From a virus, in IMG/VR virus record IMGVR_UViG_3300031951_000838, positions 1-30,462 of that record: a stretch of DNA of 30,462 nt. One strand, written 5' to 3'. Positions 23,495-30,091 of this stretch are shown in pieces. Each line of letters starts with the position of its first letter. The stretch's first letter is position 1. The notes beneath the pieces were generated by a model. That model searched no databases. It had not been told where the DNA came from and saw nothing but the letters and a program-made list of their open reading frames with translations. A program made the translations under genes and the position numbers.

Positions 23495-23630
23495 GGTGCC
23501 GAGTGTAGCCCTCCAAAGGGAAAAGTCCGGCTTCGCGCGTCGAGCTACGGAAACCACGATAGCAACCGCCTTGATTTCAAACGGTCTTCTTTTCAAGGAC
23601 GGCAAGTACGCCGAGATGTAAATCAATGGC
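23495..23630. other. Intergenic region between integrase and nuclease; candidate attP region
   Basis: This 136-nt gap is clearly less GC-rich than its surroundings (for example TTGATTTCAAACGGTCTTC near 23571). It holds two pairs of inverted repeats nested around its centre: CGGAAACC (23548-23555) with GGTTTCCG (23639-23646, just inside the integrase gene), and TTGATTT (23571-23577) with AAATCAA (23620-23626). Space next to the integrase 3' end is a usual site for attP, but no tRNA fragment or core sequence could be identified. It should also hold the nuclease promoter, for which I see no convincing boxes. Confidence 0.35.
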
Positions 23631-24716
23631 TTAGCCACGGTTTCCGGCCGGTTGTCGAGCGGTTGTCAGATCGATCACGACCGGCCGGGCCGCCAGCCAG
23701 CGGGCGAGCTTGGTGAACGCGGCCAGGGCCATCGCATCGGTCCTGGCCGCGTAGGCTCTGAGGGTGCTCCGGCCGCCCAGCACATGCCCGGAGATCGAGG
23801 CCGCTTCGGCGTCGGTGCATCCGGCCTCCAGCAGCCGCGTGATCGCGGTTCCCCTCAAATCGTGGAAGTGGCGATCGGCGTCGGCCAGGCCCGCGCGCGC
23901 GACCGTGCCGCGCCAGACCGCGTTGAAGTTCGGCGTCGACCACACGATCCCCCGCGCCTGCGTGCGCAGGATCGGCCCGGCCTCGGGCCAGCGCGCGCCG
24001 CCGGCGCATTCGTCGAGCAGTTCGCCCAGGGGCGGCAAGGCCGCGATCGGCAAGCGCACGATCGGCGGCGGGATCATCTTCGCCGTCTTCGCCGGCGAGA
24101 AGGTCAGCCACCCGTCGCGAATCATCGACCAATCCAGCCGCCGCAGATCGCCGAGCCGTGCGGCCGTGAGCAGCGCCAGACGGATCATCCGCGCGAGATC
24201 GGGCGGGGCCGCCGCCAGCAGCGCCGCGAGCCGGTCTTCGCTCCAGGTCTTGTCGGCGCGCCGCGGGCCTTTGATCAAACGCTCGAGTCCGGTCGCGTGG
24301 TTGACCGCGATCCGCCGGCGCTCGTAGCCCCAGGCGAGCAGCGTGCAGAGCACGCCCACGATCTTGTCCGCCTTGAACGGGTGCGACGCGAAGCGATCGC
24401 GCAGGGCGTAGAACTCGCCGCGCGCGCGGGGATCCTCGATGTCGGCGACGGTCATCCAGCCGATCGCGTCTTCGATCAGCCCGAGATAGTAGATCGTGGC
24501 GGCGCGCCAGGATTCGGAGAGGCCGAGGAATTCGGGGGCCTTGGTGTAGTCGCGCGCGAGGCCGCGAATCGCGTGACCGCTGGCGGCGAGAAAGCGCGAG
24601 GGCTGCGCCGGCGCGCGCGCGTATTCGTAGACTTTGATCGTGCCGTCGGCGAGACGCTTACGGACGCGCTTCGGCGCGTTGCGTCCAGCGGGCTTTGCGG
24701 GCGGCGAATTCGTCAT
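23631..24716 (-). CDS. int: Tyrosine recombinase integrase
   Basis: Site-specific integration and excision of the phage genome. From ATG 24716 the product has 361 residues. The N-terminus reads KRVRKRLADGTIKVYEYARA, an arm-binding type start found in alphaproteobacterial prophage integrases. The catalytic set is complete: R187 in TAARLGDLRR, a lysine near 210 in SPAKTAK, H285 and R288 in HFHDLRGT, H311 in ISGHVLGG and the nucleophile Y322 in LRAYAART. Starts at ATG 24725 (giving MRRM) or TTG 24752 are also in frame; none has a clear Shine-Dalgarno sequence. The start lies inside the upstream HTH gene, so the two are translationally coupled. It is the last gene of the leftward operon. Confidence 0.95.
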   Translation of the reverse strand: MTNSPPAKPAGRNAPKRVRKRLADGTIKVYEYARAPAQPSRFLAASGHAIRGLARDYTKAPEFLGLSESWRAATIYYLGLIEDAIGWMTVADIEDPRARGEFYALRDRFASHPFKADKIVGVLCTLLAWGYERRRIAVNHATGLERLIKGPRRADKTWSEDRLAALLAAAPPDLARMIRLALLTAARLGDLRRLDWSMIRDGWLTFSPAKTAKMIPPPIVRLPIAALPPLGELLDECAGGARWPEAGPILRTQARGIVWSTPNFNAVWRGTVARAGLADADRHFHDLRGTAITRLLEAGCTDAEAASISGHVLGGRSTLRAYAARTDAMALAAFTKLARWLAARPVVIDLTTARQPAGNRG

Positions 24717-24909
24717 GCGGCGCATGCTTGGCGATCCCGGAGAGGCGGTCAAGGGCCGCGTCGACGGCGGCGCGGTCCCAGCGTTTCAGGCCCGGCACCG
24801 GCCCGGGGATCGAGCCCGCGCGGATCAACCGGCTCAGCGTGGTCGAGCGGACGGCGAGATACGCCATCAGCTCGCCGCGCGACATCAACCGGTTGGGCGG
24901 GGCGGTCAT
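24658..24909 (-). CDS. AlpA/excisionase-like HTH DNA-binding protein (putative Xis)
   Basis: An 83-residue protein with a winged-helix type HTH: a helix pair in LMSRGELMAYLAVRSTTLSRLIRAG (about 8-32, split by YLA), a short wing (SIPGPVPGLKRWDRA) and a final helix (AVDAALDRLSG). This is the layout of the MerR-like helix_turn_helix_17 group that includes AlpA and phage excisionases. It overlaps the integrase gene by 59 nt and follows the Cys-rich gene by ATGA overlap. Small DNA-binding proteins just upstream of int commonly act as recombination directionality factors, so Xis is the favoured role; a transcription regulator is the alternative. Confidence 0.8.
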   Translation of the reverse strand: MTAPPNRLMSRGELMAYLAVRSTTLSRLIRAGSIPGPVPGLKRWDRAAVDAALDRLSGIAKHAPHDEFAARKARWTQRAEARP

Positions 24910-25229
24910 GCCGGCTCCCCGTCCATTTCATCGTCCTCGTCTTCCGTTCTGGCATGATAAGCGTCCAGATCGGCGTCGGTGATCCCGAGGGACTTCTGCA
25001 GGGCTTCGAGGTACTTGGCGCGCGGCGACGGCTCCTGACCGATTTGACGGCAGACTTCGCGACCGCTCCGCGCGTTGAACAGGCTGGCGAGCACGGTCGG
25101 GCACGCCGCCGCGGCGCCGTCTTTGCGGTCCGGGCAAGCGCCGTTCGGGGGAGTGGCGTCGTACCAGAATGTGTAGACCCACAGCCCACAGGTCTTGCAC
25201 GTGCCTTCGGCTTCGGTGAGCACGGTCAT
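24906..25229 (-). CDS. Small cysteine-rich protein, possible zinc-binding
   Basis: A 107-residue protein from ATG 25229, which overlaps the stop of the upstream ASCH-type gene (ATGA). Four cysteines (11, 14, 32 and 43; CKTC, ACPDRK, ACPTV) could form a C-x2-C-x17-C-x10-C metal site. The C-terminal half is helical (PRAKYLEALQKSLGITDADLDAY split by its centre) and ends very acidic (EDEDDEMDGEP). No named family is recognised. The longer open frame to 25373 lies within the neighbour and lacks its own start signal. A regulatory or protein-interaction role can only be guessed. Confidence 0.72.
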   Translation of the reverse strand: MTVLTEAEGTCKTCGLWVYTFWYDATPPNGACPDRKDGAAAACPTVLASLFNARSGREVCRQIGQEPSPRAKYLEALQKSLGITDADLDAYHARTEDEDDEMDGEPA

Positions 25230-25912
25230 TCGGCCTTGACCTCGGGCGCGCCCGCCGAAGCGGCGATAGCCGCGAAGGTGGGGCTGTCGATGTTGGCGCG
25301 CACGACCTTGAACGTGACGGCGCCGACCCAGGGGTTCGCGGCCCAGGAATCGGGGCCGTTGATCGACGACCAAAGCAGCTCAAACCGGCGCCGATCAGAC
25401 ATCGCGGACCCGTCTTGGAAGGGTTCGCCATAAACTGTCCGCGAGCCTTCCGCGATCGCGTCGCCTTCGCTGATGGCTTGCAGGCGCTCGACCTTGACGG
25501 CTTCGACGATCAGCGTGATCCGGCTGGCCCAGCGCGGCATGTGGATCGAGGGGCGCCAATCGCGATCCCGGGCGGCGCCGTCGATTTTAAAGTTCGCCGG
25601 GTCGGACAACGCGGCCCAAATCTCGAGGCATCGTTCGGCGCTCTCGTCGGTCGTCGGCTTCGCCCAACTTGTGGCGTTGTCGGCGGCATATCGAATACAC
25701 GGCGTGCCGTCTTCGAGCCAATCCCAATACTGATGATTCTCTCTCACATAGACCCGCTGATTGCGCTCGCCGCGATCCCACTCGACGGCGAGTTTGCCCC
25801 AGGTCGTGAGGCGGCCCTTGTCGTCGAACTGGTAGCGCCGCGTCTGGGTCTTGCGCCCGGCGAGCAGGGCGAGCACCATGGGCGCGCTGAAAATGATGGG
25901 GCGGTCGGTCAT
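25226..25912 (-). CDS. ASCH-type (PUA-like) phage protein
   Basis: The 228-residue product from ATG 25912 begins RPIIFSAPMVLALLAGRKTQTRR, the well-known opening of a widespread phage protein family with an ASCH/PUA-like fold. It continues with VYVRENHQY (about 54-62), IHMPRWASRITLIVEAVKVE and RLQAISEGDAIAEG (about 140-170), and closes with NPWVGAVTFKVV, all usual for the family. ASCH domains bind RNA or act on modified nucleosides, but the function of this phage branch is not established to my knowledge. Sometimes such genes carry the label morphogenetic protein without proof. ATGA overlaps on both sides place it firmly in the leftward operon. Confidence 0.85.
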   Translation of the reverse strand: MTDRPIIFSAPMVLALLAGRKTQTRRYQFDDKGRLTTWGKLAVEWDRGERNQRVYVRENHQYWDWLEDGTPCIRYAADNATSWAKPTTDESAERCLEIWAALSDPANFKIDGAARDRDWRPSIHMPRWASRITLIVEAVKVERLQAISEGDAIAEGSRTVYGEPFQDGSAMSDRRRFELLWSSINGPDSWAANPWVGAVTFKVVRANIDSPTFAAIAASAGAPEVKAE

Positions 25913-26136
25913 GCGATCCGCCAGATTCTGAAGCCATCCTCCATTCGACGGCCCGTGAACTTCTTCGGCTTCAGACGCTTGTTGAGGCGTGACACGACTT
26001 GATGCTTGTGCTCGGTCATCGACGACACGAGCCACGAGTCCCCGACGTTGCACGCCATTGCGGCTGCGGTATCGGTGCCAATCCATTTCTTTGCTTTGGG
26101 CGGGATCGGGACGCCGCTTTCGATCGTCTGGCTCAT
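25909..26136 (-). CDS. Hypothetical small protein (DUF7303-like pattern)
   Basis: A 75-residue protein overlapping both neighbours by 4 nt (ATGA). It reads PIPPKAKKWIGTDTAAAM, then NVGDSWLVSS and a C-terminal KKFTGRRMEDGFRIWRI. The pattern, a PIP start, GDSf-V, then K(k)f..R...G.RvWR(i/v), recurs in small phage proteins encoded near replication or recombination genes, described as DUF7303-type. The fold may be a small alpha/beta DNA-binding type, given the many basic residues in the second half (SRLNKRLKPKKFTGRR). Function unknown. Confidence 0.7.
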   Translation of the reverse strand: MSQTIESGVPIPPKAKKWIGTDTAAAMACNVGDSWLVSSMTEHKHQVVSRLNKRLKPKKFTGRRMEDGFRIWRIA

Positions 26137-27173
26137 CGCGGCACCTGCGGACTTGTCCGCCGAAGCCCATCGGGCAAAGGCGGATACTCGTCATGCGTGC
26201 GGCCGTCGAGCGTCCGGCCGGCGGCGTGCTTGCCGAGGCGCTCGAAATTCGCGCCATTCACGCAGTAGGGATTCTCGCTGGCGACGTACCCGTCGGGCAG
26301 TTGGTCGTCGGCGACGAATTCCCCCCATTGCTTGAAGAAGAACGGCACGCCGGCGGCTTCGCATTGGTCGCGCAGGCTCCGCGCCCAGTCGGGGTGCATC
26401 GGGCGCGCGTCGGGCCCGCTCTCGCCGCCGACCACGACCCAGTCGATTCCCGAGTAACGCCGCTCGTCGGCGTAAGGTCGGTGATGCCAATTCAGAGCGT
26501 CGCCAAAAAGTCCGGCGCCCATGTCGAATCGGATCGCCGCCAAATCGACCGGCCCGAGCAGCGGCTCGGCCGAGATCCAGCGCAAGGCCGCCGGCGTGTC
26601 GAGCAGCAGCGGGATGCGTTCGTCGGCGCGGCGTTGGTCCTCGACCGACATGCCCAGCCAGACGTTCGGCAAGGGCCAGCCCAGCGTGATCTCCGACGGT
26701 CGCGATGCGCGTTGGGCGGCGGCGTGGCACACGTCGAGGCCAGCTTGCGGGATGTGGTGCATCCAGTCTTGGGCGCGCCGGCGCGAATAATCCCGCATCC
26801 GATCCGCGCGCTTCGTCAGCACTTGGAACGTATGCTGCCGGCAGAGCGCCATCACGGCGAAGACCTTGTCGATGTAGTCGTCGGGCACGGCCTCGTGGAA
26901 CAGGTCCGACATCGAGTTGACGAAGATGCGCCGCCGGCGCCGCCAGGACAGCGGCTTGGTCAGCGCGCTTTCGACCAGGGCGATTTTGCCCGTCCAGACC
27001 GGGCCCGCCTTCGACGGTTTGGTCAGTCCGACATAGTTCGGTTGCGGCATCGTCGCGAGACGCGCCGCGACCTTCATCGCGTAGCAATTCGTGCAGCCGG
27101 GCGAGACCAGGTCGCAGCCCGCGACCGGATTCCACGTCGCCTCGGTCCATTCGATTCGCGAGTTATCGGACAT
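26133..27173 (-). CDS. Phage Gp37/Gp68 family protein (DUF5131)
   Basis: The 346-residue product has the clear signature of this phage family: IEWTEATWNPVAGCDLVSPG (about 7-26) continuing CTNCYAM, with C20, C27 and C30 (C-x6-C-x2-C). It goes on with WTGKI, KPLSWRRRRRIFVNSMSDLF, FQVLTKRADRM, LPNVWLGMSVED, RWISAEPLLGPVDL, WVVVGGESGPDARPMHPDW and FFFKQWGEF. The three-cysteine motif and the barrel-like strand order recall radical SAM enzymes, although the first spacing is longer than the usual C-x3-C-x2-C. The substrate is unknown; nucleic acid modification or repair is a reasonable guess. It overlaps the upstream ORF by 11 nt and the downstream ORF by 4. Confidence 0.92.
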   Translation of the reverse strand: MSDNSRIEWTEATWNPVAGCDLVSPGCTNCYAMKVAARLATMPQPNYVGLTKPSKAGPVWTGKIALVESALTKPLSWRRRRRIFVNSMSDLFHEAVPDDYIDKVFAVMALCRQHTFQVLTKRADRMRDYSRRRAQDWMHHIPQAGLDVCHAAAQRASRPSEITLGWPLPNVWLGMSVEDQRRADERIPLLLDTPAALRWISAEPLLGPVDLAAIRFDMGAGLFGDALNWHHRPYADERRYSGIDWVVVGGESGPDARPMHPDWARSLRDQCEAAGVPFFFKQWGEFVADDQLPDGYVASENPYCVNGANFERLGKHAAGRTLDGRTHDEYPPLPDGLRRTSPQVPR

Positions 27174-27378
27174 GGCTGGGCGCCTCTTTCACGGGCTTGG
27201 TCGTCACGTCGATCACGCGGCCCACCCGATACGCGGCGCGGTTGGGCGCGGTGTTCGGGACGTAGATCGTCAAGGTCCGGCAGGCCGCGTACGTCGCGAG
27301 CCCGACGAAGGCCTGGCCGGTCAGCTTGATCGCGTCTCCCGCGTTCTCAGTCGTCAGAATTTCCATGCGAGTCTTCAT
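27163..27378 (-). CDS. Hypothetical small protein between recT and the DUF5131 gene
   Basis: A 71-residue protein from ATG 27378 (overlapping the recT stop as ATGA); ATG 27366 (MEILTTENAG) is a second possibility. The sequence is beta-rich in the middle (CRTLTIYVPNTA) and ends in KPVKEAPSHVR. Its 3' end overlaps the DUF5131 start by 11 nt. The frame stays open upstream to 27495, but that part lies inside recT and has the composition of a shadow frame. No domain is recognised. The ATGA coupling supports translation. Confidence 0.65.
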   Translation of the reverse strand: MKTRMEILTTENAGDAIKLTGQAFVGLATYAACRTLTIYVPNTAPNRAAYRVGRVIDVTTKPVKEAPSHVR

Positions 27379-28397
27379 TGCCCGCCCGCCTCCGCTTCGT
27401 TGATCTCGACGCGGCGATCCGTGATCGCTTGGCGCACGTTCTTCATCCGGATCGTCGCCAGCTTCTTGATCGCGTCGGCATGCGCTTCCTCCCACGCGTT
27501 GACGGCGTCGTTCGTCGCGATCCCGGCGAGCGTCGCGCGCACCGCGTCGAGATCGCCGCCCGGCGGGAAGGGCGGGGTGGCGGCGCTATCCCTGCCTTCG
27601 CGCATCGCCTTGGGGTTCGCGCTCGTCGCGCCCGGCGGAGACTGTTCCGGGGCTTCGGTAGCAGGGCCCAGTTCTTTCTCGTCCTCGCCTTCGTCGGCCG
27701 CGCGCGTGTCGCCGGTCTGGGCGAAGCGCTCGGTCATCCGGTCCGCCGCGCGCTCGTCGGCCTCGGTCGGCCGTGCCGCGGGCTCGGCCGCAGGCGCGAA
27801 CTGCTGGCGCGTGGGCGCGGGCGGCGGGGTGACGTCGATCATGCTCGCGCGCTCGAAATCCTCTTCGTCCATGATTCCGGCGAAGCCGAACGCAATGCGC
27901 GCCGCCTGGATCATCGCGCGGTGCCGCAGCATCCGGTGCGGTTGATTGTTCCAGGGGTCGGTGTTGCGCTTGCACTCGGCCAGATACTCGGTCGCGCGCG
28001 TCGGTCTCGTGCGGTCCTTGCGGTAGACGATCGCCGTCGTGGCGATCAGCTTACCCTTGTCGTCGTGCACCTCGTCGAACTCGATACCGTCGTTCTGCGG
28101 ATGCCGGTTCATCAACTTGATCCAGCCGTCGACGCCGACGATCGGCACGATGCCGCCGCCCTTCGCGGGGAAGGCGTATATCTCCTTCGTCAGCGGGTTC
28201 AGGTCGTGCTCGCGCGCTACGACGAGGAAAGCGGCGAACTGTTCGCGCGTGCAGCCTTTTGGCACCACGGTTTCGCGCAAGGTTTGCTCAAAGGTTTGCG
28301 GCTCCATGCCGTAGCGATTGGCGACCTCCATCAGGATCGAGCGTCGCGTGGCGAGCGCGGTCGTTTGTGGGGCGGGGGTTTCTGCGGTCTGGGTCAT
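27375..28397 (-). CDS. recT: RecT-family single-strand annealing recombinase
   Basis: Anneals complementary single strands during phage recombination or replication. The 340-residue product from ATG 28397 contains the RecT/Bet core at about 18-190: QFAAFLVVAREHDLNPLTKE (54-72), IVPIVGVDGWIKLMNRHP (83-100), ATEYLAECKRNTDPWNNQ (135-152) and HRAMIQAARIAFGFAGIMDEED (159-180, split around ARI). The remaining C-terminal part is disordered and Pro/Glu/Ala-rich (about 190-290) and ends in a helical segment (281-340), a layout usual for phage annealing proteins. AAGGAA is well placed upstream of the ATG. A frame extension to 28454 overlaps the neighbour and is not needed. No partner exonuclease is visible in the window. 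Confidence 0.94.
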   Translation of the reverse strand: MTQTAETPAPQTTALATRRSILMEVANRYGMEPQTFEQTLRETVVPKGCTREQFAAFLVVAREHDLNPLTKEIYAFPAKGGGIVPIVGVDGWIKLMNRHPQNDGIEFDEVHDDKGKLIATTAIVYRKDRTRPTRATEYLAECKRNTDPWNNQPHRMLRHRAMIQAARIAFGFAGIMDEEDFERASMIDVTPPPAPTRQQFAPAAEPAARPTEADERAADRMTERFAQTGDTRAADEGEDEKELGPATEAPEQSPPGATSANPKAMREGRDSAATPPFPPGGDLDAVRATLAGIATNDAVNAWEEAHADAIKKLATIRMKNVRQAITDRRVEINEAEAGGQ

Positions 28398-28413
28398 GTT
28401 GGGGTTCCTTCGA

Positions 28414-29178
28414 TCAGCGGACGGTCGCGGTGGTGTGCAGGAAGATGCGCGCACCCTTGAGCTCGCGCCCGCCCGCGCGCACGAAACCGTTGATCGCGGT
28501 TTGCAGCGCGTCGGCCGGCAGATAGGGGCGCAAGGCTTCGAGATTGATCGCCGCGCGATCTTCGAGTTCGCCCTTCCAGACCTCGCGCAAGCTCGCTACC
28601 GAGCCCACTTCCCCGCGCGTGCGCGAGAACTCCGCGGGCTTCGCGGCGGCGGCCTTCTCCGCGATCTGCGCTTCCTGTTCCTTGGCGACGGCCTGATCCA
28701 TCGCGGCTTGCGCGGCGTGCGACCGGCGCTCGGCTTCGGCGGCTTGGGCCTCGCGCGCGCGGGCCTCGGCTTCCTCGCGCAAGCGGCGGGCCTCGGCTTC
28801 GGCCTGGCGGCGGCGCTCGGCTTCCTTGGCCTGGAGGTACGTCGTCAGCTTGCGTTCGACCGCGCGCTTGATGGCGTCGAGCGGGTCCGACACGCGGGCC
28901 TTGAAGAACGTATCGACGGCGCGGCCGGCCGCCAGATGCGGTTCCTTCGCCTCGGTGCGCGCGGCCTCGCTGATCTTGATCGCGGCGGAGAGGAGCTTGA
29001 TGAAGTCGCCGACCTTCCCGGCGGCTTCGTCGCCGTCGATTTCCGGCATACGCGCGGCGGCGGCCTGCAGTTCGGCGGCGCGCTCCAGTAGCGGACGATT
29101 GGAGTCCTCCAGGCGCTCGCGAAGCTCGGCGATGGGGTCGGGCGGGTTGTTCGAAAGATAGGCGGCGGGTTCGGCCAT
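28414..29178 (-). CDS. Coiled-coil phage protein upstream of recT
   Basis: The 254-residue product from ATG 29178 (AAGGAA upstream) has an N-terminal helical part, IAELRERLEDSNRPLLERAA (about 16-35), and GKVGDFIKLLSAAIKISEAAR. A phrase KEPHLAAGRAVDTFF and a long Ala/Glu/Arg coiled coil (about 105-185: AKEAERRRQAEAEARRL) follow. The C-terminal globular part ends VWKGELEDRAAINLEALRPY and NGFVRAGGRELKGARIF. This order is common in proteins encoded next to annealing recombinases in proteobacterial phages (L-..r-.e.----f--r-.vYr......i.......l...i). Role unknown; a recombination or replication partner is possible from position. It ends 16 nt before recT. Confidence 0.8.
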   Translation of the reverse strand: MAEPAAYLSNNPPDPIAELRERLEDSNRPLLERAAELQAAAARMPEIDGDEAAGKVGDFIKLLSAAIKISEAARTEAKEPHLAAGRAVDTFFKARVSDPLDAIKRAVERKLTTYLQAKEAERRRQAEAEARRLREEAEARAREAQAAEAERRSHAAQAAMDQAVAKEQEAQIAEKAAAAKPAEFSRTRGEVGSVASLREVWKGELEDRAAINLEALRPYLPADALQTAINGFVRAGGRELKGARIFLHTTATVR

Positions 29179-29202
29179 GTGTCGGGTTCCTTGGGGTTGG
29201 GG

Positions 29203-29547
29203 TCAAAAGGGCAAAGCGACGGCGAGCAGATCGATCGCGCGGCGGGGTTCGGCCTTGGCGTCGCGCGGGCGGAACGCGCGGGCGTGCGCGTGATCGGCGA
29301 TCTGGAATCGGTACTCGGCTTCGTCGATCGCGCGGCCCGAGCGCAGCCAAACGTCGTCGAGTTCGGCGGGTTCGCCCGCGATCTCCGCGACCAGGAAGGC
29401 GGGGCGCTCCATCACGTTCGCCGCGTCGCCGGGCTCGTGCGCGGTCGCGTGGCGATAGATCCGCGCGGGCACTTCGGGGCCGCCCTTCACGAGGCGGATC
29501 AGCCAGTGGCCGGGCGACGGCCGGTCGATGGGGCGGGCTTCCTTCAC
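29203..29547 (-). CDS. Hypothetical phage protein
   Basis: The 114-residue product starts at GTG 29547, which overlaps the stop of the upstream gene (GTGA). It reads HWLIRLVKGGPEVPARIY, then AHEPGDAANVMERPAFLVAEIAGEP, ELDDVWLRSGRAI and EYRFQIADHAHAR. The W-i-RLVKGGp-vPa-I and pl-AeI-Ge-----vW--g--I-ea-Y-f-- pattern is familiar from phage genes between the regulator and recombination regions, but no function is known to me. The frame is open farther upstream (to 29781), but that part lies inside the neighbour and looks like a shadow (many R, H and P). It is followed after 24 nt by the coiled-coil gene. Confidence 0.75.
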   Translation of the reverse strand: MKEARPIDRPSPGHWLIRLVKGGPEVPARIYRHATAHEPGDAANVMERPAFLVAEIAGEPAELDDVWLRSGRAIDEAEYRFQIADHAHARAFRPRDAKAEPRRAIDLLAVALPF

Positions 29548-29810
29548 TCGCCCCTCGCTTGCTGGGGCGGGCGGGCGCGCTCGATGCTGACGCTCACGAG
29601 CCGATGGTTTGCGGGCAGGATCAGCGCGTCGGCGATGCGTTTGCACGCGCGCTGCTCGCGGGTCGAGACGCGCGACAGCGGCAGATCGGCGGTGTCCGCG
29701 AGCGTGATTGGTCGCTCGATCAGCGTCATCGATTCCGGGTCCGCGTCGCAGCGGCGGGCGGATTCCTCGGCGATCAGGCATGCGGCGATGAGGCAGAGGA
29801 TGGGGGTCAT
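29544..29810 (-). CDS. Hypothetical small protein with hydrophobic N-terminus
   Basis: An 88-residue protein from ATG 29810, which overlaps the upstream stop (ATGA). It begins [20 protein letters not shown], a short hydrophobic stretch that may be a membrane anchor or simply an amphipathic helix, since it lacks a signal peptidase site. The rest is predicted to be alpha/beta with SRVSTREQRACKRIADALIL. No domain is recognised. The frame opens further upstream to 29918 but only as a shadow of the neighbour. Coupling on both ends supports expression. Confidence 0.65.
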   Translation of the reverse strand: MTPILCLIAACLIAEESARRCDADPESMTLIERPITLADTADLPLSRVSTREQRACKRIADALILPANHRLVSVSIERARPPQQARGE

Positions 29811-30091
29811 ACCACCCCCGGGGGTTCGGGTTGCGGGGCGACCGGCACTAGCGAGGGCCATTCCTTCATGATCCGGCCGCGCAGCCGGGGAAGCCGCGCC
29901 TCCGAGCCCAGGACGCACAGCGTCTGCGCCGATAGCGCGCGGGCGTGCTCCGCGTCGAACTCGCCGCGATCCTTGAGCGCGTCAGCGACATCGCCGGGCA
30001 GCCAGCGCCGCCGCAGGCACGTCGCCGCGACCCAATAGCCGCGGGCTTGGTCGGATACGGAGGGGGCGGGCGCGGCCAAAGGGTGCGTCAT
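29807..30091 (-). CDS. Hypothetical small phage protein
   Basis: A 94-residue protein whose ATG overlaps the stop of the repeat protein gene (ATGA). It has a helical middle, [20 protein letters not shown], and a further helix ([20 protein letters not shown]), with Pro-rich ends. The W[15 protein letters not shown] pattern is not assigned to a named domain by me. It lies in the run of short coupled genes at the start of the visible part of the leftward operon. Confidence 0.65.
   Translation of the reverse strand: MTHPLAAPAPSVSDQARGYWVAATCLRRRWLPGDVADALKDRGEFDAEHARALSAQTLCVLGSEARLPRLRGRIMKEWPSLVPVAPQPEPPGVV

Noticed and set aside
23090-23638. Longer nuclease starting at 23638
   Set aside because: The extra N-terminal 48 residues come before a complete signal sequence at ATG 23494 and would bury it inside the protein.
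23560-23650. A tRNA gene or tRNA 3' end as attachment site
   Set aside because: I could not fold a cloverleaf or find a T-loop GTTCGA-type motif in this stretch.
23331-23716. Plus-strand ORFs opposite the nuclease gene and the integrase end
   Set aside because: They overlap the intact nuclease and integrase genes, have no ribosome binding sites and no recognisable domain.
23652-27945. Several long plus-strand frames (up to 593 codons) opposite integrase, ASCH, DUF5131 and recT genes
   Set aside because: The minus-strand genes carry complete catalytic or family motifs and coupled starts; the opposite frames are composition shadows.
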